From: Chrysomallon squamiferum
Lineage: Eukaryota; Mollusca; Gastropoda; Neomphalida; Peltospiridae
NCBI GenBank assembly: GCA_012295275.1
Contig: CM022670.1
Coordinates: 13,764,583-13,828,582, forward strand
Direction of reading: 5' to 3'
DNA length: 64,000 nucleotides
Part shown: one piece after another, positions 1-12,711 of the stretch
Position numbering within the stretch: position 1 is the stretch's first letter
How the letters are laid out: each line of letters starts with the position of its first letter
Program-made: the position numbers and the translations under genes
Notes under the pieces: generated by a model
What the model saw: only the letters and a program-made list of their open reading frames with translations
Told to the model about the DNA's origin: nothing
Database searches by the model: none

Positions 1-333
1 AATCTTGTGATCAATCATGTATCAGTCCATCATTTTACCTCGGTGTTTTGGGCAATTTTATATAATTAATTCAGTTTAATATTATAATTTTCAGAATAAC
101 GATTTCATTTAGCATATTTTTGATACTAAAATAATATAAGGATATAAAAACACTTTATAATATATTATTTTTAGATGTTTATTAATACACACAGAGTAAT
201 GTTTATAATGTTAATGATGATTTCATAAATTAATATCTTTGATTTTAATTTTTAGCTACAATTTTGCATTTTATTTCAGGGTTCCCTTGCATTGTTATTT
301 ACTTTATTTTTGTTAAAATATATTTATTTTCAG

Positions 334-377
334 ATTTCCATCTTTCCAGTTTTTGGCTTTGGGTCAGGTTAGCAAAA

Positions 378-432
<55 letters not shown>

Positions 433-494
433 TGGCTTTGGGTCAGGTTAGCAAAATTTTATTATTAATATTATCATTATTATTATTATCATTA

Positions 495-534
<40 letters not shown>

Positions 535-2572
535 GCAATATATTTTATAATATATGTTATAACATTAACAAACAGTCAGTTAATAAAATTGTGTGTTTCC
601 ATGTATATTATATACATAATATGGTGATACATTGATTGCCTTCCAAATAGTAATATTCCTCTTCCTCTCCAATTTTCCTCACTACATTCCACATACACCA
701 CCCACTCTCCTCAGCAGAGCCAGATTAAGCAACTGCAGGGCCTGTAGCAAAACACTACTACTGGCTAGTTACAAATGTAAATGCCACCCCTCAACCCATG
801 CCCACTTTTATCACAGTTTTACATATAACGTAAATACATCTTAATGTTTGAACAGTCAGTCAGATTTATTGTTGAAACAAAAGGAATCTTGCCAAATGGT
901 ATTAAAATCTTGTGCATATGACATTAAACTATAATGCAACCCCGAAAATGTGGTCAAAGTTTAGCCCACATAACAAGTGTGATTCAGGCTCAGATTAAGT
1001 TACATATTGCAACCTTCAAGATTTTATATGAGCTCAGTCTTTTATATTGGAAGTAGTGTCAACAACTCGTGTTTGATGCTCATCAATGTCAGCATATTTA
1101 AATGATTTTGGAAACTGAATGCTCCCCCATGCAGTTTGTAACTATCATACACAAATATATTCATTATATCATTATTAGGAAAATGTGATTGCATGCTGTG
1201 ATCTCTGATCAAATGGTAAATCAGCAGGTCCCAACATTTCGATTAAAAAAAAAGGTGATATGCAGGGGCCTGTAGCATTTGCTACATCTGCTACATTGTT
1301 AATCTGGCACTGCTCCTCAATATAGGTAAAGTTCAGTTAAGCTTTCATTTATTTCATCTATATATTTTGTTTATAATTTTTGTGTGTGATGTTATACATA
1401 AAATAATGTAGATATTATGCAGGTTTCAATAACAAAAAAATTCTTAAAATGCTTTGTAATGTATAATTTTGGAGAGGTTGGAATGGATTTATCCAATTTA
1501 TGTAATTTTGTATGGAAAAAATTAATTTGGTTTTCAAAAAATTAGTTTTCGAACGACTTTCAGGAACAGATTAAGTTTGAGAACTGAACTAGCTCTATAT
1601 ATATATATGTATCATCAGCATCTGAAAAGAAAATCTTTATTTTGTCTAATGTGATACTGTTACACTTCAGTTGCTTTATTCAGCAGATTTAAGATTATAG
1701 GAATATTTTCAATGCAGTTGTGGTGAATTAATTAATTAACAGGTAGGATTAAATGTGAATTAAAGATAAAATATCTAACATTTTTTTTAATCTGTAGATA
1801 TACAATATCATTATGTGTTTAAGAACCATACATAGTTCATATATTGTATGGTTATATTTATTATTCTTTATTTATTTACTATATATGAAATGAGAAAGAA
1901 AACTGCCTCCAGCATACAATAAATAGGCTATTCTTTTTGTATGAGCAATTGTATTTCTTATGTATACCTTCCCATGGACAGACAGAATAGGAAGATATAA
2001 TAATGTGACATTTGATATGCTGGTCCTAGGGTTCTAGATAGGACAGGAGGAACCTAAAAGTGTTCAGAAGAAGACTTATGCTTTGGCCCATAGCACCTCA
2101 CTTTTCCCTAGCAAGCTGCAGTCCCATCAATTTAACGACTTTAGAAGTTTAGTGAAGATTACAGTTGCTAGGCTGAACATTGGAGCAGTCTAACACCTAA
2201 GACAAGAGTTTAGATTTTATTGTGAATATGATAAATGGTTTTAGGTTGTATTATGGTTGATGTTGGACACATCCATCTGTGCTTCTGGAAGACTAGCCTA
2301 ACCCACACAAGTGATGTTTTAACAATGAACAGATTATAAATTTGTTTTAATACTTTAATCAGTTCAGCTTCAGATATCTCAGAATTCTGTGACTTATACC
2401 ATGTTGGTGTTGCATCTTTTATTTTTCAGATGTTCTCGGGTATTGTTATATTATTCACAGCAAGAAAATTTGGATTAGTGGAATTTCCTAGTTTGACATC
2501 AGACACTTTTTCAAAGGTATGTTTGTCTTTATCTTTTTTTACAAAATGCTTTCATATTTTAAAAATTCACAA

Positions 2573-2640
<68 letters not shown>

Positions 2641-5383
2641 TCATTCATTACTAGAGATAATTTTTTTTTTTTAAATACAAATAACAAATTCGTACACAAT
2701 ACATTTTTTTATTTCTGTACATGTAATCTTCTAATTTTGATTAGTCTTAACAGTTACATATTTTATTATAAATAAAGCTTTATAAAAACACATATTGCAA
2801 ATATTTGTTTACTTTGAAACAGAGAGGGATAGAATAAGATAGAGAGAAAGATGGAAATAGGAAGAAAGACAGAAGACATACAGAGGCAGAGAAAGATGAA
2901 AATAAAAAGTGTTAAATTATTTTGGACAAATTACATAAATTAATTTACATTATTACAAATAACAACATTTCTTTAATTTAACAAAATGTTAAATTTATAT
3001 ATTATAAAGTTTTTTTTTCTTTGGACTTCTGTGTTGTCGTATAATCAGATAAACATTCCTCCTCTTCCATTACACTGAAAACCAAAATATATTTTATTAA
3101 TTAACACACACACAGAGAGAGATTTTTAACTTCAAATAGTTAATGAATTTGAGTAAAAAGAAAGTACGAATAATATTTGATGTTGTAGTGAAAGATAAAA
3201 ATTAGTGGATGAAATCAAATTATAAAAACTGTTTTAAAATCTTACAACAGACATTGACTATTAAGTTAAATTTATATGTCCATTTTGTTCTTAATTATAT
3301 TTGCATATATTTACACCTGCATTTAAATAATATAGGCTGTCTAATTTCAACCCTATTTCTCTAAGCCCCAGTAATTAATGATAAAATTTAAAAAACAGTT
3401 TATATAGGAAATCTAATGAACATTGTTGTAAAACAAATAACCAAAATTTCATGACTGTCCCAGTACATTAGCAGTTATAGTAAGAAAGAGAACAATAACC
3501 ACAGTAATAATAAAAGTAATAATTTACAATGGAAGAATAACAGTAATAACAATAGTTTAATAATAATGAAATTAAAAGTAATTTAATACTTTTACATATA
3601 ACCAAAAAAATTACAAACTCACCTAAATCATAATAAGTTATTTGCCATCAGTGTTAATCATCTACAGATATAAAAAAAAATATATATATATAAGAAGAAA
3701 GAAACCAGCTTACCCTTTAATATTCCTTTTGTTTCATTACACGGATTTGCTGAAAATAAAAAATGTTTGCACGGATTAAAAATTATAATTGATAATGATA
3801 TAGAAGAAACAAGCATATTTAGAAAAATACAATTTATAAATATTAATGAAACTGAAAACTGTTTTATTACTTCTGTTGATGATACATTAATAGTGATAAA
3901 GATTATAGAAGTTAATAATAAAATAATAAGTTACAGCTACAATTTAACCTCACTTCTTACTTTTAAAAACACTTTTCTTTTTATGTAATTATTTTAAAAA
4001 TTAATAAATAACAAAATTAATATTTAAAATCAAATTAAAAAAGAATTTAAGAAAGGAATAGTTACAGAAACTGAAAGATATTTTAAAAAATTAAAGAAAA
4101 GAAAGAAAGAAAAAGAATGCTGGTATTGATAACCCCGTTAGGGGCAGTTGTTTTGTATTGATATCCCCGTTAGGGGCAGTTGTTTTGTTAAGTTTGTATT
4201 GATATCCCTGTTAGGGACAACTGTTTTTGTTCAGTTGGATACCCCATGACAGGGATAAAGTAAGTTTCATTCTTTGTAGTTGTCAGTTCATCCAGCAGGA
4301 AAACCAGGATCTCCAAAAGTTTATTACATCCTTTGCCTGGTAAACCTGTAGACTCTAACACCATCTTCTGAGATGTTGTTTCCCTGAAGAAATCTGCCAT
4401 TGAATTCAGAAATCTTTCTCCCACATTTTTCACCAGTTTCTGTGAACATCTTGCCTTTAAAATCATTAACAGAGATGTTTTTTGATTCATCTGTTTTTAT
4501 ATTAATCTTGTTTTCATTTCCATAATTATTTAAAACCAAAGTCGCTCCCTTTTCAACACTGATATTGAAAGTTACATTCTCACAGGCAACTACATTTGTT
4601 GTGGTCATTTTGACTTAAATAATTTTTCTTCTGAAAATATAAACAAAGAAATATAATTAAAGAGAGTATAGGACAGAGACAGAGAAGAGGAAAAATATAA
4701 AACAGTTTCTGTCAAATTAATTTAGATAAATCACAAATTAATTTACATTCTTAGAAGAAACAAATTCTTTTTTTTTTTTTTTTTCTTTCTTCTAAATATT
4801 TTATTATAACAAATTTATGTATATTTACTGTAAAGTAGTTAGTTCCACACAGGTCTTCAATATCATATAATTTAATAAACGACACTACACATTTTATTTC
4901 TGCGTATTAATCATATTAAGTAATTTAATATTTCATTGTTTTAACAAACTTTCATTTAATATGACAGCTTTTAGTCTGGAAATAACAGTTACCTGAACTT
5001 AATATCTTGATTTTAACCCAAATCCAAATAGCTTTTGCTAGTATGGTATCACAGGACAAAATGGCTGCTCGGGAAATTGGTGTGACAGTTATAGCTATTT
5101 ATAGGCACCATAATCAATGTTTATCAGGTAGTTTCAGTGTGAGGTCATCCAGTCTCAACTAATATTTTATAGGTGACAAAGTTAACATTGTTATCAAAGT
5201 TAGCTGTACGTGGTGTTGTAACAGTAGTTCAGATGTTATATGGAATATTTCTTATTTCTTATTAATTTACTTGAAATATTTACAGATATGGCCACTTCCA
5301 TTGATCTATATTGGAAATTTAATGTTTGGTCTTGGAGGAACAAAGAAACTGAGGTAAAACGCACATACATATGTACGTCTATA

Positions 5384-5421
<38 letters not shown>

Positions 5422-5674
5422 TTAAATGTTATATATTTGTTTTGGACTTTTTAAATGATATTTCCTTTTTGGTTTGAATAATAATGTTTTTTTTTTTTTT
5501 ATTATTATTCTTGTTATCATCATAGATTTCATATATGAATTACATTTTGTTCATTTTTGTTTTTATTTTTCTTCTCTTTCCAGTTTGCCAATGTTTACAG
5601 TACTTAGGAGATTTTCTATTTTGTTTACAATGATTGGAGAATACTTTGTCTTGGGGTATGTTCTGCATGTTTTG

Positions 5675-5729
<55 letters not shown>

Positions 5730-8700
5730 TTCATTCATTTATTCTTATTTATACAGCTGGATACAGGGACACAGTGTTTCAAAATATTTATTTGAAATGA
5801 ACCTGTAGAAATACAAAGAAATAGTTTAAATATATATTGCATTCTTTCAATTTAAGTTTTATTTGTTTTCTGCTGTCAGATTTTAATTAATAATTAAGTA
5901 TAGCTGCAAAAGAGTACAGTTATAAAATATCTGGGAGCTGCTGCATTTCTGTAGTCAGGACATCATCACATACAGGGCAAAACTATTTACTCTAAAGTTC
6001 CATAAAAAAAAACTACAGCTATTTACTCCAGTTGTAAACAGGTAAAAAGTTTGCATTCAAATATTTTTTGTAACACTTATTATTTAACGGTCATATTTTG
6101 TAACAAGTGATCATAGCTCATCTAGAACAGTAAAATAACAACTTTATATGAGAATTTTATTTATTCTTGGTATTGCAGGTAAATAACAAAATATTGATTG
6201 TGACAGACATGGTATTTGTTAATGTATTGACCACGATAGATGTACTTGAACCACATTAATTAATATCATGTTTCAGGGTGAAGGCCCCAGGCATTGTTCA
6301 GCTGACTGTGTATTTAATGATTCTTGGTGCTATAGTTGCTGCCAGGTGAGATTTTAACTTTTTAATCAAATTACAAAAATATCCATTATTTAAAAGAAGT
6401 AAAAATACTTTTTAATCTTTGGGTTCAACTTATTTTCATCAAAAGTCACCTTTCTGCTACATTTTGCTCTGGAACAATTCTCATATAAGAAATATCTGCA
6501 GTATTTTTAATGACTGTTACTGTCACAGACTTAGTTTGTCCCAAGTGACAGAAAAATAAGATATCATCATTGCTTCTTCCCTAACTCAAATGAGGCTGCT
6601 TGAAGATACCCCTCTATCTTCCATTTCATTTCTTAACGCATCCTTCAGCTTCTTTTTCCATCAGGCATCATTGGTAATAACGTTTCTGTGAATATTTTTA
6701 TATTATTATTTATTCCAATTAATAGAAGTATACATTGTTTTTCTTTTTTAAATTTGTATATTTCAAAAGTTATTTCGACTTATTTTTGATTTATTTAATT
6801 TTTAATTCTTAATTTTTATTTTTGCCTTTCAGTTCAGATCTTTCATTTGATTTAGTTGGATATATTTTTATATTGTTAAATAATGTAGCAACAGCAGCAA
6901 ATGGTGTTTACACCAAGAAGAAATTAGACGCAAAGGTTGGTTTTCAGTAATAATAATAATAATAATAATAATAGAATACAATAATAAAATTGCTTTATTA
7001 TAACAACTATTACAGAATTATCAAAAGCAACATCAGAAAGAGTACCAATATTATTAAAAAAATATTAATGATAATAACATCAGTTATTAATATCAAAACG
7101 TTTGAATCAGAATGCATCTTTTGCAGTTACTATTTTAATTAAATGTAAATTTTTCCTGTTTTAAAATGTTTAACTTTCCATATACATATACATACTCTTT
7201 CCAACTTGACATAGGTTAGACCTCTTTTTGGTAATTTTATTAATTACTAAATTTGAGTGAACCTTCTAAACTACATAATTAATTTGCATTGATTTTTTAG
7301 ATATCATTATGTCTTATTTTTTAGAAGACCTATATTATTATTATTAAATTTTTTTTTTTCCTTTGTTTTCTTCCAGGATCTGGGAAAATATGGCCTTTTA
7401 TATTACAATTCACTCTTCATGTTTCTACCAATGCTTTTTTATGCTACATATATGGGAGAACTGGAAAAGGTAAAAAAGTATTTTCTCCTTGTAAAATGTG
7501 TAAAACATTTATCATTATAGTTCACATATATCTGTTTTTCAATCCATGACCATTGTAATGAGCAGTATATTTGTGGCATTTAATTTTATTTTGGTTACTT
7601 TGTTTTTTATTTATGCCAACTCAGTATTATAGTAGCAGTTAAATTGTATTATCACTTAATTCCATAAATAAGTCTCTCTATCTCTTTCATACTCATACTC
7701 ACATACACACAAAAGAAAAACAAGAAAAACCAGATATATGCAAACATGTTTTAACTCAAAATAACAACTATAAGAATTTGTAAATGGAAAAATGCTATTA
7801 TAGTTTCTTTGAGCCTGTTTAACATTACAGAATGAGTCTTATAATGTGTGTGCTTACAGTTACATCTAAGTACAAATTATATATATATATATATATATAT
7901 CCATGTTTTATCACAACATATTGATTAGTTTATTCTCAATTGTTTTGCAGGGTTTTCAGTTTGCTGACTGGCTGAATGTGCAGTTCTTGTTTTGTTTCTT
8001 ACTCTCTTGTTTAATGGGATTTGTACTCAACTACTCTATTATCCTGTGTACAGCTACCAATTCTGCTCTTACTACAACTATAGTTGGAGTGATCAAGGTA
8101 ATTTTATTTCTTAAAAATACACTCCTTTTTATTGCGATTTGGATAAAGATATAGGATTATGCAAAATGTGTAAGATATAAGAAGCTTTTTTTCATTTTTT
8201 TTTTCGTGTTTTTTTAGTGTATTTTTGGTGATGAGATGGGGGTTAATTTTAAAAATGTATTTGTATTATTATTATTATAATTTGTTTTGTTTTGTTTTTT
8301 TACTTTTTAAAAGTAAGCAATTTTTTCTTCTATTCCATTCTTATTTCTGAATACTTAATCACCATTATATTTCACAGAACTCTTACACTCGAACCTTTTA
8401 AAATAAATCTTAACTAGTTTTTATTTATGTTTAATGTATTTTTACATATATTTTTGTTTTCAGAATACAACTGTCACTTACATAGGCATTTTTCTGGGAG
8501 GGGATTATGTATTCAGTTTAACCAATTTTATTGGTATGAATATCAGGTAAGTGACATATAATAATTTTGTTTTGTAATCATGCGATTGTCATCCTGGTGC
8601 TGTTCATTATTTGCTTTAGGCATTATGGGTTCATGCTATTTCTAATTTTCTGCAGAGTTTATCGCATGTCATGATATATGTTTAACTACCAGTGGGAAGG

Positions 8701-9846
8701 TGCCTAAAAATGCTCTTGATGCAATGCAGGTGAAATTCAAAGTCTGAGAGACCCAAGACCACTCCCAAATAGAGCACATTCCCATATTTTGCAACGGTCC
8801 CACTACCCAGTATTAGTTCACCACTGGTTGCTATGACACAGCAGCATGTACCACCACAGTATATTCACACCAGTTTTACAAAATGTTTCTAGCTGTGCAC
8901 TGCAAATAATTTTTCTTATGCTTTGTTTTGGACATCTGTGGACTTTACTGTACCATTTTACAATGAAAATAAGTCCCCCAAAAGCACAGGATCACCTCTC
9001 AGTGGCATTGTAAAGATAGGAGAAATTATGTGTTGAGTTTAAAGAAAAAAACTGATCTTTTTGAAGAGGTTGAACTACCAACATCAGTGTGCAAAATCTG
9101 TGAACTGTTTGGGGTTGGTTCTTTAAAGTACAATATACATGTTCAGTATATTAACATTCAAGAAGATGGCCATTAATTGGCACAGCACTGGTCCAAACAA
9201 TGCTGAGTTCAGAAACTTCAACCTATACCTGCATTTCCAAAGCATTTTAGCAGTAGTTTCTTTTCTCATAACATTAAGCAAAAATGAAACAATCCTTTAT
9301 AATAATCAGTCATAAATTTTCATAAAACAAATATAACTGAATACCATTGTTTAAAATCCAGTCTGAAAAGTGACCTTTTAATTAAGTGTTAAATAGATAT
9401 GGCTACACCAACACAAATTTTTATTTTCTTTTTTTTTTTTGGATTATAATACTATAGTATTAACTTCAGTAACACAGTCTTGTAATAAAATTGTATTGAT
9501 TTTCAAAATTTTATATGTATTTTAAAAGTAATGTGAAAAGTTTTGTATATTTAGCAACACCAAACAAAACAATTTCCTAACAAATAATGTATTCCATTCA
9601 AATTTAAACTTATTAATAAGTAATTTGATATATCTCATGTTTAAATTTTGTTGTTTAGTTGGGATATTTTGTTGGATTTTTTCTTTAATTGTCTCTTGAA
9701 ATAATTTAAACTTTTCTTCCAGTGTTGTTGGAAGTATCCTGTATTCATATGTGACATTCATTAAAAAGTCTACTCGACGAAATCCACCAGTGGAAATAAT
9801 CATTTCAGAACCAAGACTTATCAACCAGAAAACACCATTGACATGA
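334..9846 (+). CDS. SLC35D: SLC35D-type nucleotide-sugar transporter (5' end outside window)
   Basis: Multi-pass Golgi/ER antiporter of the SLC35D (UDP-sugar/UDP-GlcNAc/GDP-mannose) family, which moves nucleotide sugars into the lumen for glycan synthesis. Ten exons join in frame: 334-367, 2430-2516, 5286-5353, 5584-5655, 6277-6345, 6833-6935, 7377-7469, 7951-8097, 8464-8546, 9723-9846 (TGA). They give about 293 residues; human members have about 340-355, so only the N-terminal exon(s), with the start and first membrane segment, are missing to the left. Diagnostic pieces are [11 protein letters not shown] then MFSG (first junction), [87 protein letters not shown] and the C-terminal SILYSYVTF. 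Hydrophobic segments fit the ten-helix fold. Family assignment is firm; D1 versus D2 substrate preference cannot be decided here. The donor side of exon 334-367 lies in a tandem duplication (see findings). Confidence 0.92.
352..534 (+). repeat. 79-bp tandem duplication carrying an exon end, splice donor and (ATT)n
   Basis: The segment beginning TTTGGCTTTGGGTCAGGTTA at 352 is repeated from 431, each copy followed by AGCAAAATTTT and an ATT/TTA tract (about 380-430 and 461-534). The first copy includes the last 16 bases of an SLC35D exon and its GT donor at 368-369, so the second copy presents an identical donor at 447-448 without its own upstream exon. The repeat tract probably expanded by slippage or unequal exchange. 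Confidence 0.85.
707..1320. mobile_element. Non-autonomous hAT-like transposon (MITE) with 8-bp target duplication
   Basis: Element 715-1312 (598 bp) begins CAGAGCCAGATTAAG and ends, read on the minus strand, CAGTGCCAGATTAAC, an imperfect terminal inverted repeat of about 15 bp. A further inner match is the sequence around GGGCCTGTAGCA (left) and GGGGCCTGTAGCA (right). It is flanked by CTCCTCAG (707-714) and CTCCTCAA (1313-1320), an 8-bp target-site duplication with one mismatch. CAG...CTG ends plus an 8-bp duplication are the signature of the hAT superfamily. No transposase reading frame lies inside, so it would depend on an autonomous relative. It sits in an SLC35D intron. Confidence 0.75.
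2571..2638. repeat. (CA)n microsatellite
   Basis: Nearly pure CA dinucleotide tract about 54 bases after a splice donor of the SLC35D gene; it lies in the intron. Confidence 0.95.
3623..3749 (-). other. Two short splice-bounded segments, significance unclear
   Basis: On the minus strand, 3749-3714 (36 bp) is preceded by TTTATTTTCAG and followed by GTAAGC, and 3661-3623 (39 bp) is preceded by TATCTGTAG and followed by GTGAGT. A further acceptor-like TTTTGGTTTTCAG precedes 3074. The first segment is open in one frame only ([11 protein letters not shown]); the second has stops in all frames. They could be extra exons of the nested minus-strand gene or chance matches in AT-rich DNA. No function can be given. 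Confidence 0.2.
4125..4250. repeat. Degenerate tandem repeat with palindromic CCCCGTTAGGGG core
   Basis: Four imperfect copies of a 32-42-bp unit reading GATATCCCCGTTAGGGGCAG followed by TTGTTTTGT. The first two cores are CCCCGTTAGGGG, the third CCCTGTTAGGG and the fourth degenerate (CCCCATGACAGGG). The core is an inverted repeat able to form a short hairpin. It lies immediately 3' of the nested minus-strand gene. Confidence 0.7.
4300..5103 (-). CDS. Probable nested small gene, 94-residue protein of unknown function
   Basis: Uninterrupted reading frame 4608-4324 on the strand opposite the host SLC35D gene, inside its intron. Surrounding signals agree with a real transcription unit. A TATA box (TATAAATAG, 5103-5095) is followed by a likely untranslated first exon (about 5070-4993, ending AAGTTCAG before donor GTAACTG). 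A good acceptor (TATATTTTCAG) opens the coding exon at 4630, 22 bases before the ATG, and AATAAA overlaps the stop codon. The protein starts [20 protein letters not shown], is polar with alternating hydrophobic residues (beta-rich appearance), and has no signal peptide or membrane segment that I can see. I recognise no family. A second frame (4490-4188) stays open past the stop and also reads plausibly ([18 protein letters not shown]), so a frameshifted relic is possible. Confidence 0.5.
5095..5103 (-). promoter_or_regulatory. TATA box of the nested minus-strand gene
   Basis: On the minus strand the sequence reads GCCTATAAATAGCTATAACTG, a strong TATA match. It lies about 100 bases before a splice donor and about 490 before the ATG. 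The initiation site is expected near 5070. Confidence 0.5.
5388..5419. repeat. (CA)n microsatellite
   Basis: Pure CA tract about 35 bases after the SLC35D donor at 5354. Confidence 0.9.
5675..5735. repeat. (TTTA)n microsatellite
   Basis: About fifteen ATTT/TTTA units just inside the SLC35D intron after donor 5656. Confidence 0.9.
8940..9260 (+). pseudogene. Pogo/Tigger-type transposase N-terminal relic
   Basis: In shifting frames the sequence reads [12 protein letters not shown], then [20 protein letters not shown] followed by [17 protein letters not shown]. This resembles the N-terminal helix-turn-helix (psq/CENP-B type) of pogo/Tigger transposases, which usually runs 'K..dlleeve.g.svskIc..ygvg.sTv..i'. 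In-frame stops and at least one frameshift make it non-coding. It lies in the last SLC35D intron; the less AT-rich sequence from about 8590 may be part of the same insertion. Element ends were not found. Confidence 0.5.
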
Positions 9847-12663
9847 AATTGCAAAGAAAATATCTGTTATTCAAATAAATTATTTTTATATTTTTATATA
9901 TTTTTTAAATTATTTTTAAGTGAGTAATTGTTTTACATATTCTCCACAATATGAAATGGAATAAATCAGAATTTCCAGTTTAACAGTCATTGGAAATAGA
10001 GATTTGTTTTCTTCTGAAAAAAAGAAGGAAAAGATGGTTATTTGGAAAGAAGGAAAAGAAATGTCAAAGGAAATAAAAAGTGAATGAAGTTAAATACTAA
10101 ATTTAAGGAAGAAGATAGCTATAAATATGACTATATTGTGCAATACATAAATAGATCTATAGTTGTTAATTAGGCGCCAGTATTTTTTTCTCTCATGTTT
10201 TTTGTTTTGTTTGTTTTTATTCACAATTTACACTTTTTCTCGCATCTCTATTTATTGTTAGTTGGGACTAGACCGATGACTGTCAGAGCATGTACATATG
10301 ATACAAGTCACTAATTTGTGGACAGAAATTCATTACACTACAGACTCATTTACAATGTTATTTTAAACATTTAAGAAAGAAAAAACAGTGAATATAAAAA
10401 TGGTTTTGTTTTATGCACAAAAAAGAAAATTTAATATTTTTTGTGGGCAATCCATTTTTGGTATTATTTAGAATGATAATATGAATTTTGAATATTTCTT
10501 TTAGTCCGTTTTAGAGTATGTTGGATGCAGTCAGTGATAGATTTTGGTAAAATATTAACAGCTGACTTTGGGTTTTGTTTAGCAATTTTTGGTTTGTAGA
10601 TCTTTTTAATATATTTATATAGGTTAGAACTTATTTTCATTGGGATTATTTTTAGATTTATTAAGATTTCTTATTTATATAATTAGCACAATTATTTTTA
10701 TAGTTCATTTTTCATTTTACACTTTTTTTAATAATTTATTTAAAAGTATGGAGTTACAGATGACAATATTACAGTAATTAATGACTATTACTAATTCCGT
10801 CCATCTGTTCTTTCGTTTTCCACAACTGTGCATTAAAACCACATTATAATCTTTTAAAAAACAAAAACAAAAATTGAGTTTACTTTTATTTTTCAATTTA
10901 TAAATCAACTCTTGGTTAATTATTTAATAAGTTAGAATTATTGATTTTTTGTAAGTTTTTCTGGTTTTACCTTTTGATTCTAAAATATTAAAAAACACAC
11001 TTTCTCACTTTTCATTGCTATTAATAAAACAATATTACTTATTTTTTGTTTAATAATTAGGTAAGTGAATTTTTTTCTACCCTTTCTGTGTATTTTTAAT
11101 ATGTGATTGACATCTGATATCCAGTGACATTTTTACTTTCATACAGTTCATGTTTCATATATTATACACTAAATATTTTTGCTATCGTGTATTTTGAATA
11201 TACTGTTTTGTACAAAATGTTATAATGTATATACTGTTACAGTTATTAGAATATGAATCAAGACTATTGCTAGGTATTAATCAATTGGTATTAATGCAGT
11301 ATTTAAAAGTTGACAGAAATCCATCTGGTTTTTATTAATCTATACCTTATTGCCTTTTTATACAAGCACAATCAAACTTAATTTTTATTACTTAGATCCT
11401 TAGTTTTGTATTTAATAGGTAATTGATGGTTGTCTACATTTGCATGTTTTATATGTAGGCATAATATTCTTCAATCTGTATTTTATATACATCACAAAAA
11501 TATGACCTGGTTTGATTGTTGGTGAATGAATTGGCATTCAGTGTTATAATACAGTTGTATTTGTTTTATTTTTTATTGAGTAACATGACCTGATTTAATT
11601 TAACAGGCATTACTCAAACTTACAGTCTTCAGTAAATATATAAAATGTGTTTATAAAAATGAATATGTACTTCATAATCAAACATGGTTATAACATGGTT
11701 ATTATGGTTTGAAATAGTATCAGATTGAGGGTTATTATATATATTTTATGGTTACATTTTCTAAAATAAAATTTTACAATCTATGAAGACTTTGTTTTTA
11801 CAATTTATTTTGAACCATTTCAGTTTTAAACATTCTCTGTTGGATTAGTTTTCAATTGGGGTTTTTTTTTGTTACATAGAGACGTACCAAATTTTTATAT
11901 TTAACTAAACTTTGCTGATGTTATTGAATAATAAATTTATAACATTACAAATGCTAAATGTCAAATCTGCCAGATTTTAATAGAACAAAATTCCATAATT
12001 TTTTTTTTTTTAATTTTCTGTTCTTGTTTTTACAAAACTAGTTTTCTTACAAGAAAACATTTTTAAAAACATTTTGTTTGCAGTGACAATGTAATGAAAT
12101 ATGGCAACACCAATAAGAATAAGTATCTGTTAACAAATAAAGAATGAGAAATGTAAAGTTGTAATTGACATGATCAGAAAAATCAATTTTAATGTAAAGA
12201 CAAAAAAATTTAAAACAACAACTTCACTAGCTTTGTCACATTTTTATTATTTTACAACATACAGGATGGTTTAGTTTCTTTAATCACAATAAAATATCAC
12301 AGATAAGGAAAACAAAATACTGATATGTGTTGTTTGTTTTTTCAAAGTTTAAAGTAAAGTGTAAATATTACTTCTTATAACTAAAAAGATAAAACAAGTA
12401 TAAATATATGGTCACATTCAATTACATATTTAAATAGAAATCAGATCCTAGTCTGGATTAAATGTAAACTAATTATAAAAATACCACATTGTATAAATTA
12501 GTTTGTTTTTGTGATATCAAACTTTTTAAAAGAATAAACAGGATTTCTGCTTATTTCGAAATTACAAATGCTAAGTTTAAATTATGCAGTCAACAGAACA
12601 AATAATAATAGTATAAATGTTATGTATAATATGTATATGTATATAATTCATCAAAGATGGAAA

Positions 12664-12711
<48 letters not shown>

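Noticed and set aside
264-844. Two plus-strand open frames (123 and 70 codons)
   Set aside because: The first is mainly translation of ATT repeats (the true exon 334-367 is read in another frame); the second runs into the hAT element.
3767-3988. 73-codon plus-strand open frame
   Set aside because: AT-rich composition, no splice context or domain; overlaps no supported exon.
2820-4800. Possible duplicated segment (2820-2960 versus 4650-4770)
   Set aside because: Similarity is limited to purine-rich DNA and AATTAATTTACATT; too short and low-complexity to call a duplication by eye.
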